The position numbers and the translations under genes are program-made. This document shows, one piece after another, positions 43,250 to 50,805 of a DNA stretch of 60,984 nucleotides. The stretch is from Prevotellaceae bacterium UBA4301 (GTDB taxonomy: Bacteria; Bacteroidota; Bacteroidia; Bacteroidales; Bacteroidaceae). How positions within the stretch are numbered: the stretch's first letter is position 1; each line of letters opens with the position of its first letter. Below the pieces are notes generated by a model. That model had not been told where the DNA came from. It ran no database searches and saw nothing but the letters and a program-made list of their open reading frames with translations. Where the stretch lies: NCBI GenBank assembly GCA_002395775.1, contig DGUV01000082.1, positions 1-60,984 on the forward strand, written 5' to 3'.

Positions 43250-43663
43250 CTAAGGATTGAGGGCAGTGACTTTCCAGTTGCTGCCCTTTCCCTTTTTCAG
43301 GGCCACGCAGAAGCGCCCCTCCCCGATGCGCCCCACCTGGCCGATGGTGTCCATCAGCAAGGCATCGCGGGCCCTGAGCCAGACAAGGCACGAGTCCGCC
43401 CCCGCCATCCTCGTCTCCTCAGCCTCCACCTCCACGGAGCCCTCCCTGCCGTTCAGCACCTCCAGGTCGGCCCCCGTCAGCTGCGAGGCTCGCCACCACA
43501 GCTGGTCCGCCACCCCCTCCGAAGCCATCCGCTGGGCACGCGCAAAGTCGCAGTCCAGGTAAGCCCCCAGGAAACGTTCGGCCACCTCCTCAGGCCCGCC
43601 GCCCCCGCCGCAAGAGCAAGCCAGCGCGCAGGCAAGGCAGAAAAACAACAGGTTTCGTCTCAT
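43250..43663 (-). CDS. Small hypothetical lipoprotein, NTF2-like
   Basis: A 137-residue protein with signal and lipobox (MRRNLLFFCLACALACSCGG). The mature part begins GPEEVAERFLGAYLDCDFAR, typical of DUF4878/NTF2-like lipoproteins, and ends GRFCVALKKGKGSNWKVTAL. The role is unknown. CAAAGATA (43684-43691) provides a reversed TATCTTTG box just upstream. It is convergent with the GH127 gene and divergent from the MBL gene. Confidence 0.7.
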   Translation of the reverse strand: MRRNLLFFCLACALACSCGGGGGPEEVAERFLGAYLDCDFARAQRMASEGVADQLWWRASQLTGADLEVLNGREGSVEVEAEETRMAGADSCLVWLRARDALLMDTIGQVGRIGEGRFCVALKKGKGSNWKVTALNP

Positions 43664-43733
43664 AATGGAACATTTTACATTTGCAAAGATAGTAATTTTT
43701 AATCTTTAATTTTTCTTTTTTAATTTAATATCG

Positions 43734-43741
43734 TATCTTTG
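43734..43741 (+). promoter_or_regulatory. -7 element abutting the MBL hydrolase start
   Basis: TATCTTTG ends at 43741, two bases before the ATG at 43744. Transcription would start at or after this ATG, so the message is leaderless or begins translation at the in-frame ATG 43762. Confidence 0.55.
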
Positions 43742-43743
43742 CC

Positions 43744-44565
43744 ATGAAAATAATAACTAAAATGATAAAATTCCTATGCTTGGGGAGCGGCAGCAGCGGC
43801 AACTGCTATTACCTCAAGAGCGAAAAATGCAGCATTCTCATAGACGCCGGCATCCCAGTGCGAACGCTCAAGAAGACGCTTCGCGACTACGGATTCTCGC
43901 TCGAAGCCGTTGACGGCATCTTCATCACCCACGACCATGCCGACCACATCAAGGCCGTGGGCCACCTGGCCAACGACATGGGCAAACTCATCTATGCCAC
44001 CGAGAAGGTCCACATCGGCATCAACAACAACTATTGCACCACGTCGAAGGTCACCGAGCCCAGCCGCCGCTACCTCTACAAGGGCGAAACCGTCGCCCTG
44101 GGCGACCTCAGCATCACCCCCTTCGAGGTGTCGCACGACAGCAGCGACTGCGTGGGCTATCGCATCCAGCAGGCCGACCTCACCTTCTGCCTGGCCACCG
44201 ACGTCGGCGAGGTGACTCCCGCCGTTGCCGAAGCCATCGGGCAGGCCAACTACCTCGTGCTCGAGGCCAACCACGACGAGGAGATGCTCGCCCAGGGCCC
44301 CTATCCCAACTACCTCAAGGCCCGCATCCGCTCCGCCCGCGGCCACCTGTCCAACCGCCAGTGTGCCGACGCCCTCGTCACCTACGCCTCCCCCCGCCTG
44401 CGCCAAGTGTGGCTCTGCCACCTGAGCGAAGAGAACAACCACCCCGAGCTTGCCCGCAAGACCGTCGAAGCCGTCCTTCGCAGCTACGGCATCGTGGCAG
44501 GCGCCGACTTCGGACTCGAAATCCTCAACCGCCAGACTCCCACCGGTGTCTTCGACATGTCATAA
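43744..44565 (+). CDS. MBL-fold metal-dependent hydrolase (YycJ/WalJ-like)
   Basis: A 273-residue metallo-beta-lactamase-fold protein; an in-frame ATG at 43762 giving MIKFLCLGSGSSGNCYYLKS is the more usual family start. Metal-site motifs are ITHDHADHIKA (about 59-69), the later FEVSHDSSDCVGYRI, ATDVGEVTP, LEANHDEEML and CHLSEENNH. This pattern belongs to the YycJ group, thought to act in nucleic-acid repair or exonuclease function. There is no signal peptide. The sigma-TonB promoter element begins six bases after its stop. Confidence 0.9.
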   Translation: MKIITKMIKFLCLGSGSSGNCYYLKSEKCSILIDAGIPVRTLKKTLRDYGFSLEAVDGIFITHDHADHIKAVGHLANDMGKLIYATEKVHIGINNNYCTTSKVTEPSRRYLYKGETVALGDLSITPFEVSHDSSDCVGYRIQQADLTFCLATDVGEVTPAVAEAIGQANYLVLEANHDEEMLAQGPYPNYLKARIRSARGHLSNRQCADALVTYASPRLRQVWLCHLSEENNHPELARKTVEAVLRSYGIVAGADFGLEILNRQTPTGVFDMS

Positions 44566-44571
44566 CCGCCA

Positions 44572-44625
44572 TTTAACATCTTTTATAGGTAAACTCTTTG
44601 GCCGATTTGCGTTATATGGACAGAA
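44572..44625 (+). promoter_or_regulatory. Two-box promoter-like element upstream of the sigma-TonB gene
   Basis: Box 1 is TTTAACATCTTTTAT then AGGTAAA (44572-44593); box 2 is CGTTATATGGACAGAA (44610-44625). The same boxes with the same 38-bp start-to-start distance lie at 45674-45727. GGTAAA and CGTTATA with 16 bases between look like -35 and -10 parts of an ECF sigma promoter. It differs from the TAnnTTTG class used elsewhere in the window. Confidence 0.7.
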
Positions 44626-44644
44626 CGACCAAAAAGCGACAACT

Positions 44645-45589
44645 ATGGAAGATAGTCTAACGACCGAACAAGAATTCAATCAGTTGGTGGAACGCCTGCG
44701 CCCAAGGCTGATGCAGATGGGGCGCGAATTCTTCGGCTCCGACACCGAGGCCGAGGAGGTGGTGCAGGAGACATGGCTGAGGGCATGGAATGTCCACGAC
44801 CGGGTGAAACTCACCGATGCCTACGTCCTGCGCATCGCCCGGAATGTCTGTGTCTCGATGTGGCGCGGACATCGGACGCAGATTGAGTTGGTGGACGAGG
44901 AGAACGCCGCCGTCACCCAGATGACACCGCAGGAAGAAGCGGAAGAGAAGGAAAACTCCGAGTGGCTCGCGTCGCGCCTCCAGCGTCTGCCCCGGGCCGA
45001 GCGCGAGGTGTGGCAGATGTTCTACGACGAGGGGTTGACTGTCGAGGAGATTGCCGAGGCGCGAGGCACCACCGTGGGCACCGTCCGCAAGACCATCTCC
45101 AACGTGCGCAGCACCTTGCGAACCGAACTGCGCCGCCGTTTCTTCCATCTGCGCCATCTGCTCATCTTCATCCTCATCGCCCTCGCCACGGGCATCGGCG
45201 TGGCCGCCATCATCAGCCCCGTAGGACACATGCGCGGCATCATCCGGAAAGTACTGCGCCTGCCCGAGGACACCACCATCTACGACAATGTCGATGTGAT
45301 GCCCACCTACCACAGCGACATCGACGCCCTCTACCGCCACATCGCCGCCGAGATGCACTATCCCGAAGGTGCCTTGGCCGACAGCGTACAGGGGCGCGTC
45401 ATTGTCCGCTTCGTGGTGGAGAAGGACGGACGCCTAACCAACTTCGAGGTCAAGCACACGCCCGACGAGCGCCTCAGCAACGAAGCCATACGCGTGCTGA
45501 AACTCACAGAGCCGTGGGTGCCAGCCAAGAACCGGGGGCAGGACGTTCGCTGCCACTTCGTCATGCCCGTCTCTTTCAGGCTGAAATGA
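44645..45589 (+). CDS. ECF sigma factor fused to a membrane helix and TonB C-terminal domain
   Basis: 314 residues from ATG 44645; a frame reading further upstream crosses the MBL gene and is not used. Residues 10-77 are sigma region 2 (VERLRPRLMQMGREFFGSDT, EAEEVVQETWLRAWNV, AYVLRIARNVCVSMWRGHR). Residues 112-165 are region 4 with a helix-turn-helix (LPRAEREVWQMFYDEGLTVE, EIAEARGTTVGTVRKTISN). Residues 171-191 are one membrane helix (HLLIFILIALATGIGVAAII). Residues 219-314 are a TonB C-terminal domain (GRVIVRFVVEKDGRLTNFEV). With the sigma part in the cytoplasm, the TonB part is in the periplasm, where it could touch an outer-membrane receptor. No separate anti-sigma gene is adjacent. The frame is continuous, so the fusion is real in this sequence. 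Confidence 0.92.
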   Translation: MEDSLTTEQEFNQLVERLRPRLMQMGREFFGSDTEAEEVVQETWLRAWNVHDRVKLTDAYVLRIARNVCVSMWRGHRTQIELVDEENAAVTQMTPQEEAEEKENSEWLASRLQRLPRAEREVWQMFYDEGLTVEEIAEARGTTVGTVRKTISNVRSTLRTELRRRFFHLRHLLIFILIALATGIGVAAIISPVGHMRGIIRKVLRLPEDTTIYDNVDVMPTYHSDIDALYRHIAAEMHYPEGALADSVQGRVIVRFVVEKDGRLTNFEVKHTPDERLSNEAIRVLKLTEPWVPAKNRGQDVRCHFVMPVSFRLK

Positions 45590-45673
45590 GAACATCCCTG
45601 ATATAGACTTTAGTTAGTACATTGCTAAACTGGTCCCTACTTCGTCGTGATGACGAGGTGGGAACCTGTCTTT

Positions 45674-45727
45674 TTTAACATCTTTTATGGGTAAAGAATC
45701 GGGGCCAAAGGCGTTATAAGGGCAGAA
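45674..45727 (+). promoter_or_regulatory. Second copy of the two-box element, upstream of the GLPGLI operon
   Basis: TTTAACATCTTTTAT then GGGTAAA (45674-45695) and CGTTATAAGGGCAGAA (45712-45727). Box 1 matches the upstream copy at 21 of 22 bases and box 2 at 14 of 16, while the 16-base spacer between them is not conserved. This pattern is expected for a shared sigma-factor promoter. Confidence 0.7.
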
Positions 45728-45744
45728 AACAAAAGCTAAAATGT

Positions 45745-46638
45745 ATGAAAAGAAGAACTTTATTACTCCTCGTCCTCGCTGCCGTGTGTGGTGAAGCCTG
45801 GGCGCAGCACAAGGAAGCTTCCATCTTAATCTTGAGTCGCAACCGATTGGGAAAGGCAACTGTTGTTGACTCCAGCGACGTGCGGATTTACTATGCCCTG
45901 AATGCAGACTCCCTCAGCAATCAGGACACCTATGTTGACCTGCGTGTGCTGGAAATAGGCCCAAAGATGAGCAAGTGCAGCAGCGAGTTCGTTCGTGAGG
46001 GAGAGGCACATCAGAAGGAAATACTGAAAACTTGGAAAGTGAGCCATCCACATGCTGACGGTGTGCCCCGTCCTTGTCCGATTCACGGCAAACGGGGTGA
46101 CTATTGGAACGAAATCCAATACACCGACATCTACATCGAGGGACAGACCGCCACGGAGTACCACACCATGCCGCACGGCTTCCAAGGCGAGAACGGCTAT
46201 CTGGTCAGTCAGTATCCATCCCAGAATTGGTCACTTACAAACGAGTCGGCAACCATTCTTGGTCACAAGTGCCAAAAGGCCACATGCCACTGGCGCGGTC
46301 GTGATTTCGTGGCATGGTTTGCTTCCGATATACCCATCCGTCGAGGCCCGTGGCTCTTCGGTGGTCTGCCTGGTCTTATCCTGAAGGTGTATGACAAAGC
46401 CCGTCACTACACATTCGAGGCTGTAAGCATCAAGCGTGGCAAGCAGCCCATCATCCGCTATGCCTACGAAGGCTACCGCAAGGCCAGCCGCGACCGCTAC
46501 CTCAAACTGAATCGACAACTTAACGAGGAATACATGAACACCATCGGTCGTATGGGTGGCATGATGAAGAATGCAGCAGGTGAATGGGTTCCCTCATCCG
46601 GCTCCAAGATTCCGTATGAACCCTTAGAATTAGAGTAA
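45745..46638 (+). CDS. GLPGLI family secreted protein (first of three)
   Basis: A 297-residue protein with a signal peptide (MKRRTLLLLVLAAVCGEAWA). The family-naming motif is seen as FGGLPGLILKVYD (about 210-222), preceded by HKCQKATCHWRGRDFVAWFA, the other conserved block, and followed by YTFEAVSI. GLPGLI proteins are exported Bacteroidetes proteins of unknown biochemical role, commonly next to TonB-dependent barrels. It is the first gene after the second two-box promoter element, and the barrel gene follows 27 bases later. Confidence 0.9.
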   Translation: MKRRTLLLLVLAAVCGEAWAQHKEASILILSRNRLGKATVVDSSDVRIYYALNADSLSNQDTYVDLRVLEIGPKMSKCSSEFVREGEAHQKEILKTWKVSHPHADGVPRPCPIHGKRGDYWNEIQYTDIYIEGQTATEYHTMPHGFQGENGYLVSQYPSQNWSLTNESATILGHKCQKATCHWRGRDFVAWFASDIPIRRGPWLFGGLPGLILKVYDKARHYTFEAVSIKRGKQPIIRYAYEGYRKASRDRYLKLNRQLNEEYMNTIGRMGGMMKNAAGEWVPSSGSKIPYEPLELE

Positions 46639-46665
46639 CTTGAATAGCAACCTTGACAAATAAAT

Positions 46666-49434
46666 ATGAAACACATCACTCTTCTTCTCGTCCTCGCTGC
46701 CGCGTGTTGCAAGGCAGAAGCCCAAACCATCATCGAGGGCGCCGTTACGGACTCACTCGGCAAGGCCGTGGATGCCTACGTCACCGTGGCTCCCAAGGGC
46801 ACGGGCAACATCATCGGCTTTGCAGATACCGACTCAAAGGGGCACTATAAGCTGCAGTTCCGAAGCGAGGCCGACTCCGTGGTGGTGACGGCAGCCGGAA
46901 TGGCCATTGGCAACGTGTCGCGCATCGTGGCCAACAGGTCCCAGCGGCTGGACATTCGCGCTCGCCAGAAAGCCATCGAGTTGAAAGAGGTTTCGGTCAA
47001 GGCCGACAAAATCAGACAAAGCGGCGACACGCTCAACTACCTCGTCGGAGCCTATCAGCAGCAGGGCGACCGCGTCATCGGCGACGTGCTGAAGCGCATG
47101 CCCGGCATCGAGGTGTCGGAGAGCGGAGCCATCAAGTTCAATGGCAAGGCCATCAAGAAATTCTACGTGGAGGACATGGACCTGCTGCAAGGCCGCTACG
47201 GACTGGCCACCAACAACATCAACGCCTCAGATGTGGCCACCGTGCAGGTGCTGGAACACCATCAGCCCATCAAGGCACTGCAAGACAAGGGCATGACGGA
47301 CGACGTGGCCATCAACCTGAAGCTGAAAAACTCGGCGAAGGGTACGGTGGCCGTCAACACCATGCTGGGAGCCGGTTGGCAGCAGTCAGGCCCTTGGCGC
47401 ATCGGCAGCCGACCGCTCACCGACGGTAAGAAGGTCATCGGCCAAAATCCCCTCTGGACGGCCGAGGTTGTGGGTATGTACTTTGCCAAGAAGCGTCAGA
47501 ACATGACATTATATAAAGGTAACAACACGGGCGATGATGTGTCGAAGGAACTGACCTCCCACTATTCCAGTATCAACAGCGTCGGCCTCTACCCCTTCTG
47601 CCCTGCCAACGCCGTGCTGCCCTCAGGTGCTGGACTGCCGCAGAAGCGCACCCTCGACAACCACAGCCACATCCTGACCATGAACCATCTGGAGAAAGTG
47701 GGCAAGGATTCGGAAGTGACGGTGAACATAGCCTACCACCACGACGACATCCGCCGCGGGGGAACCTCGGAGAGCGACCGCTTCCTGAGCGACGAAAGCC
47801 GACTGCTGACCACCGAGACACTGACCTCGCGCACCCACCAGAACGACCTCAGCGGCAACCTCCGCTATATGTGGAACGCCAAAGGCGGTTTCCTGGCCAA
47901 TGTCGTCAAGTTCGACGGCAGTTGGAACAACGACAAAGCGCAGGGAGCATTGGCATCGCAGCAGAACGGCCCCCATCAACTCAACTATGGCAGCGAACAC
48001 ACCAACCAGCATTTCGACCGCCCGTCGCTTGCCGTGAGCAACACCACCAACCTCATCAAAAACGTAGGCAAGCACACACTCGACCTGCATTTCTCGGCAG
48101 GCTACGCGCAACGGCCCAACACGCTCGCGGTGGGTGTGGATTCGCTCAATGCCCAGCAAGAGGTGTTCAACTCTCATGCCTATCAGCAAGACATCGAATC
48201 GCGCCACATCAACGCCAACTTCCACACCAACTACAACTTCCGTTTCGGCAACTTCACCCTCGCCTACGGTGTGATTGCCAATGCCAGTCTGCATGGGATA
48301 GAAACCAGCCTCGACGGCTTCGCTCCTCCCACCCATAGCACAGCAAGCACTCAACTCAAGAACGACCTTTGGTACAACACCTACGAGCTGACCCTTGGCC
48401 AACACTACAAATGGGAGCGTGGCGGATGGCGAATCTCCCTCGGCTGTCCGCTGAACCTCTACACGCAGACCCTCGACGACCGCATCCGCGACGACAAGCA
48501 CAGCTACGTCCACCTGCTCGTCTCGCCCAACCTCTCCGCCAGCTACGAGTGGCGCGACTGGAGCAGCAACATCAATGCCTCGTACTTCAGGAATGTGGGC
48601 GACCCGGGCGGCATCTACAGCGGCTACATCATGTCGAACTACCGCACCTTCCAGCGCTCCTACGTCGAACAGCTGTCAGAGACCGACCGCATAGGTGCCG
48701 GAGCCAGCATCGGCTACCGCAGCGCCCTAAACGCCCTGTTCTTCCGCATCAATGCCAACTACAGCCACACTCGCGACAACCAAATCTACGGCTATACCTA
48801 CCAGGGAGCCACCAGCGTGGTGCAGGCCGTCGACCAAGCCACCACTTCCGACTCCTACAACCTCAACTTCGAGTTCAGCAAAGGTTTCGACTGGCTGCAG
48901 ACCACCTTCCGCGCCTTCGGCGGCTACGGCCACAGCCACAGCGAGCAGCTGATAGCCGACCAGCTCTACCCCTTCACCAGCCGCACCGTCAGCCTCGGGG
49001 CCGGTGCCACCATCACACCCCTGCCTTGGCTCAACTTCGTACTGAGCAGTGGCTACAGTTGGAATATCTCTGAAACAGATCAATCAGGAGAGGTAACTAC
49101 TCCCTCCCTCACAGGGAGGGCGGGGGGAGGGGCTGCCCTTCGCACCACCACCCAACGTCTCTCCATGAACGTCTATGTCACCAAGCAGATGACCCTCACC
49201 GCAGCCGTGGAGGACAACTACAACAACCTCACCGCCGAGAACCGCCACGCCTGGTTCGGCGACGTCAAGGTCAAGTACAAACTGGGCCGCTGCGACCTCG
49301 AGCTGCAACTCAATAACCTCTTCGACCAGCGCCACTACACTCGTGTCAACTACAGCGGCCTCGACATCTACACCAACACCTCGCAGCTCCGTCCCCGCAA
49401 CATCCTCGCCACAGTAAGATTCAAACTACTATAA
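46666..49434 (+). CDS. Outer-membrane TonB-dependent receptor-like barrel
   Basis: A 922-residue outer-membrane protein. A signal peptide (MKHITLLLVLAAACCKAEA) is followed by a carboxypeptidase-regulatory-like domain (about 22-100, GAVTDSLGKAVDAYVTVAPK), a plug domain (about 110-230, VIGDVLKRMPGIEVSESGAI, KKFYVEDMDLLQGRYGL) and a beta-barrel to the end, which closes with LRPRNILATVRFKLL and the terminal aromatic-hydrophobic pattern. No SusD gene is next to it, so it is not a typical Sus pair. An in-frame GC-rich repeat (49097-49134) adds PSLTGRAGGGA between two barrel strands near residue 815. It is flanked by GLPGLI genes. Confidence 0.85.
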   Translation: MKHITLLLVLAAACCKAEAQTIIEGAVTDSLGKAVDAYVTVAPKGTGNIIGFADTDSKGHYKLQFRSEADSVVVTAAGMAIGNVSRIVANRSQRLDIRARQKAIELKEVSVKADKIRQSGDTLNYLVGAYQQQGDRVIGDVLKRMPGIEVSESGAIKFNGKAIKKFYVEDMDLLQGRYGLATNNINASDVATVQVLEHHQPIKALQDKGMTDDVAINLKLKNSAKGTVAVNTMLGAGWQQSGPWRIGSRPLTDGKKVIGQNPLWTAEVVGMYFAKKRQNMTLYKGNNTGDDVSKELTSHYSSINSVGLYPFCPANAVLPSGAGLPQKRTLDNHSHILTMNHLEKVGKDSEVTVNIAYHHDDIRRGGTSESDRFLSDESRLLTTETLTSRTHQNDLSGNLRYMWNAKGGFLANVVKFDGSWNNDKAQGALASQQNGPHQLNYGSEHTNQHFDRPSLAVSNTTNLIKNVGKHTLDLHFSAGYAQRPNTLAVGVDSLNAQQEVFNSHAYQQDIESRHINANFHTNYNFRFGNFTLAYGVIANASLHGIETSLDGFAPPTHSTASTQLKNDLWYNTYELTLGQHYKWERGGWRISLGCPLNLYTQTLDDRIRDDKHSYVHLLVSPNLSASYEWRDWSSNINASYFRNVGDPGGIYSGYIMSNYRTFQRSYVEQLSETDRIGAGASIGYRSALNALFFRINANYSHTRDNQIYGYTYQGATSVVQAVDQATTSDSYNLNFEFSKGFDWLQTTFRAFGGYGHSHSEQLIADQLYPFTSRTVSLGAGATITPLPWLNFVLSSGYSWNISETDQSGEVTTPSLTGRAGGGAALRTTTQRLSMNVYVTKQMTLTAAVEDNYNNLTAENRHAWFGDVKVKYKLGRCDLELQLNNLFDQRHYTRVNYSGLDIYTNTSQLRPRNILATVRFKLL
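49097..49134. repeat. ccctccc/gggaggg repeat within the barrel gene
   Basis: ccctccctcacagggaggg followed by cggggggagggg is a palindromic GC-rich unit in frame in the receptor gene. It probably lies in a loop. The unit resembles the ends of the element between pheT and yebC. Confidence 0.6.
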
Positions 49435-49447
49435 AACCAAGATTAAC

Positions 49448-50326
49448 ATGAACAAGAGATTCCCTATTATCATCCTCGCCTTAGCCGTCGTATGCGGCGG
49501 GGCCAGAGCCCAACAGAAACAAAGCGGGGCCAGAGCCAACGGCAGTCACTTCACCGTCTTGGGGCGTAAGGTCATCGACACGGCCAACCTGCGCATCAAG
49601 TACGCATGGGGAGCCACGGACATCACACAGGATAGCACCTATCTGGATTGCGGACAACTGCTCATCGGGCAGCGCATGACCAAGTACAGCAGTTGGTTCG
49701 TGGAGGTGGCCGATAGTCAGCGCGTGGAGTGGGCACAGAAGAACCCGCACCCGCAGGGCGTGCCCAATGGCACTTGGTGGATGCGGGGCAAGGCGCCCGG
49801 CATCTGGAGCGAATACCAGTACTCCAACATCTTCATCCACGGCGACACGCTCAACGAATGGGCCATGATGCCCATGGGACAGGAATGGCCGCAGCGGTAT
49901 GAAGAGAAATGGAGCGGACAGGAGTGGACGCTGGAGGCAGACACCGCCTCGTTCCTCGGCCACAGCTGCCAGAAAGCTACCTGCCGCTGGCGCGGACGCG
50001 ACTACGTGGCATGGTTTGCACCCGACATCCCCATCCGTCGCGGGCCGTGGAAGTTCGGCGGACTGCCAGGCCTCATCCTAAAGATTCACGACGCAGACTG
50101 CCTCTACGTCTTCGAGGCCGTAGCCATCGAGAAGGGCCACTTCCCCATCTACCAGTACCCCAAGGAGGAGTTTATGAAATCCACACGCACCCATACGTGG
50201 AAACTGCAAATAGCCTACAACCGCAACTACCTGAAGACTGCCGGCATCCGAAGCTTTAACGAGGACGGCACCATCGGCGACCTGAAATCCAGCCCGCACG
50301 ACTATGACCCGATGGAACTGGAATAA
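49448..50326 (+). CDS. GLPGLI family secreted protein (second of three)
   Basis: A 292-residue protein with a signal peptide (MNKRFPIIILALAVVCGGARA). The conserved core is HSCQKATCRWRGRDYVAWFA (about 174-193) and GPWKFGGLPGLILKIHD (about 201-217). It is closest in pattern to the first copy (GRDFVAWFA...GLPGLILKVYD) and shares the ending PMELE with the PLELE of the other two. It lies 13 bases after the barrel gene, in the same operon. Confidence 0.9.
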   Translation: MNKRFPIIILALAVVCGGARAQQKQSGARANGSHFTVLGRKVIDTANLRIKYAWGATDITQDSTYLDCGQLLIGQRMTKYSSWFVEVADSQRVEWAQKNPHPQGVPNGTWWMRGKAPGIWSEYQYSNIFIHGDTLNEWAMMPMGQEWPQRYEEKWSGQEWTLEADTASFLGHSCQKATCRWRGRDYVAWFAPDIPIRRGPWKFGGLPGLILKIHDADCLYVFEAVAIEKGHFPIYQYPKEEFMKSTRTHTWKLQIAYNRNYLKTAGIRSFNEDGTIGDLKSSPHDYDPMELE

Positions 50327-50368
50327 ATGCAAAATGCAAAAATCACCAATTCATAATTATTAGCAACA

Positions 50369-50791
50369 ATGAAAAAGAACATGATTATCGCCATCGCCGC
50401 AGCCATGCTGACGGCTGGCACTTTCACTGCAAACGCCCAAACAAAGGCAAAGCAACAGACAACCACCATCTACACCCCCGAACAAGTTGACCAACGTGCC
50501 ATGTTCCCTGGAGGACAGGAGGGCATGATGAACTACATGATGCAAAACATGAAGTACCCCAAGGAAGCGGAGAAAGACCAGGCGCGGGGAACCGTCGTCG
50601 TCCACTTCGTCGTGGAAACTGACGGCAGCATATCCGATGTCCACGTTCCCGACAGCCAGAAAGTCCATCCCATCCTCGATGCCGCCGCCGTGGCGTTCGT
50701 CAAGGCCATGCCGAAATGGAAACCCGCTAAGCTGAAGGACAAGGCCGTCCGCCAGCGTGCCTCACACGCCATCATGTACAGGTACAAATAA
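50369..50791 (+). CDS. Secreted TonB C-terminal domain protein
   Basis: A 140-residue protein. A cleavable signal (MKKNMIIAIAAAMLTAGTFT, then ANAQ) is followed directly by a TonB C-terminal domain: AMFPGGQEGMMNYMMQNMKY, PKEAEKDQARGTVVVHFVV and AVAFVKAMPKWKPAK, a form usual for Bacteroidetes TonB. There is no proline-rich spanner, and the only membrane-like stretch looks cleavable, so it is probably a free periplasmic protein rather than an energy transducer. It lies between two GLPGLI genes in the operon headed by the sigma-TonB gene. Its domain resembles that of the sigma-TonB protein (VVVHFVVETDG versus VIVRFVVEKDG). Confidence 0.85.
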   Translation: MKKNMIIAIAAAMLTAGTFTANAQTKAKQQTTTIYTPEQVDQRAMFPGGQEGMMNYMMQNMKYPKEAEKDQARGTVVVHFVVETDGSISDVHVPDSQKVHPILDAAAVAFVKAMPKWKPAKLKDKAVRQRASHAIMYRYK

Positions 50792-50805
50792 TTCCACTCT
50801 TCGTC

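Noticed and set aside
44450..44644. N-terminal extension of the sigma-TonB frame
   Set aside because: It crosses the end of the MBL gene in another frame and the promoter element; the sigma domain begins naturally after ATG 44645.
46666..49434. SusC of a polysaccharide utilisation locus
   Set aside because: It has plug and barrel parts but no SusD follows and its partners are GLPGLI proteins, so it was called a TonB-dependent receptor-like barrel only.
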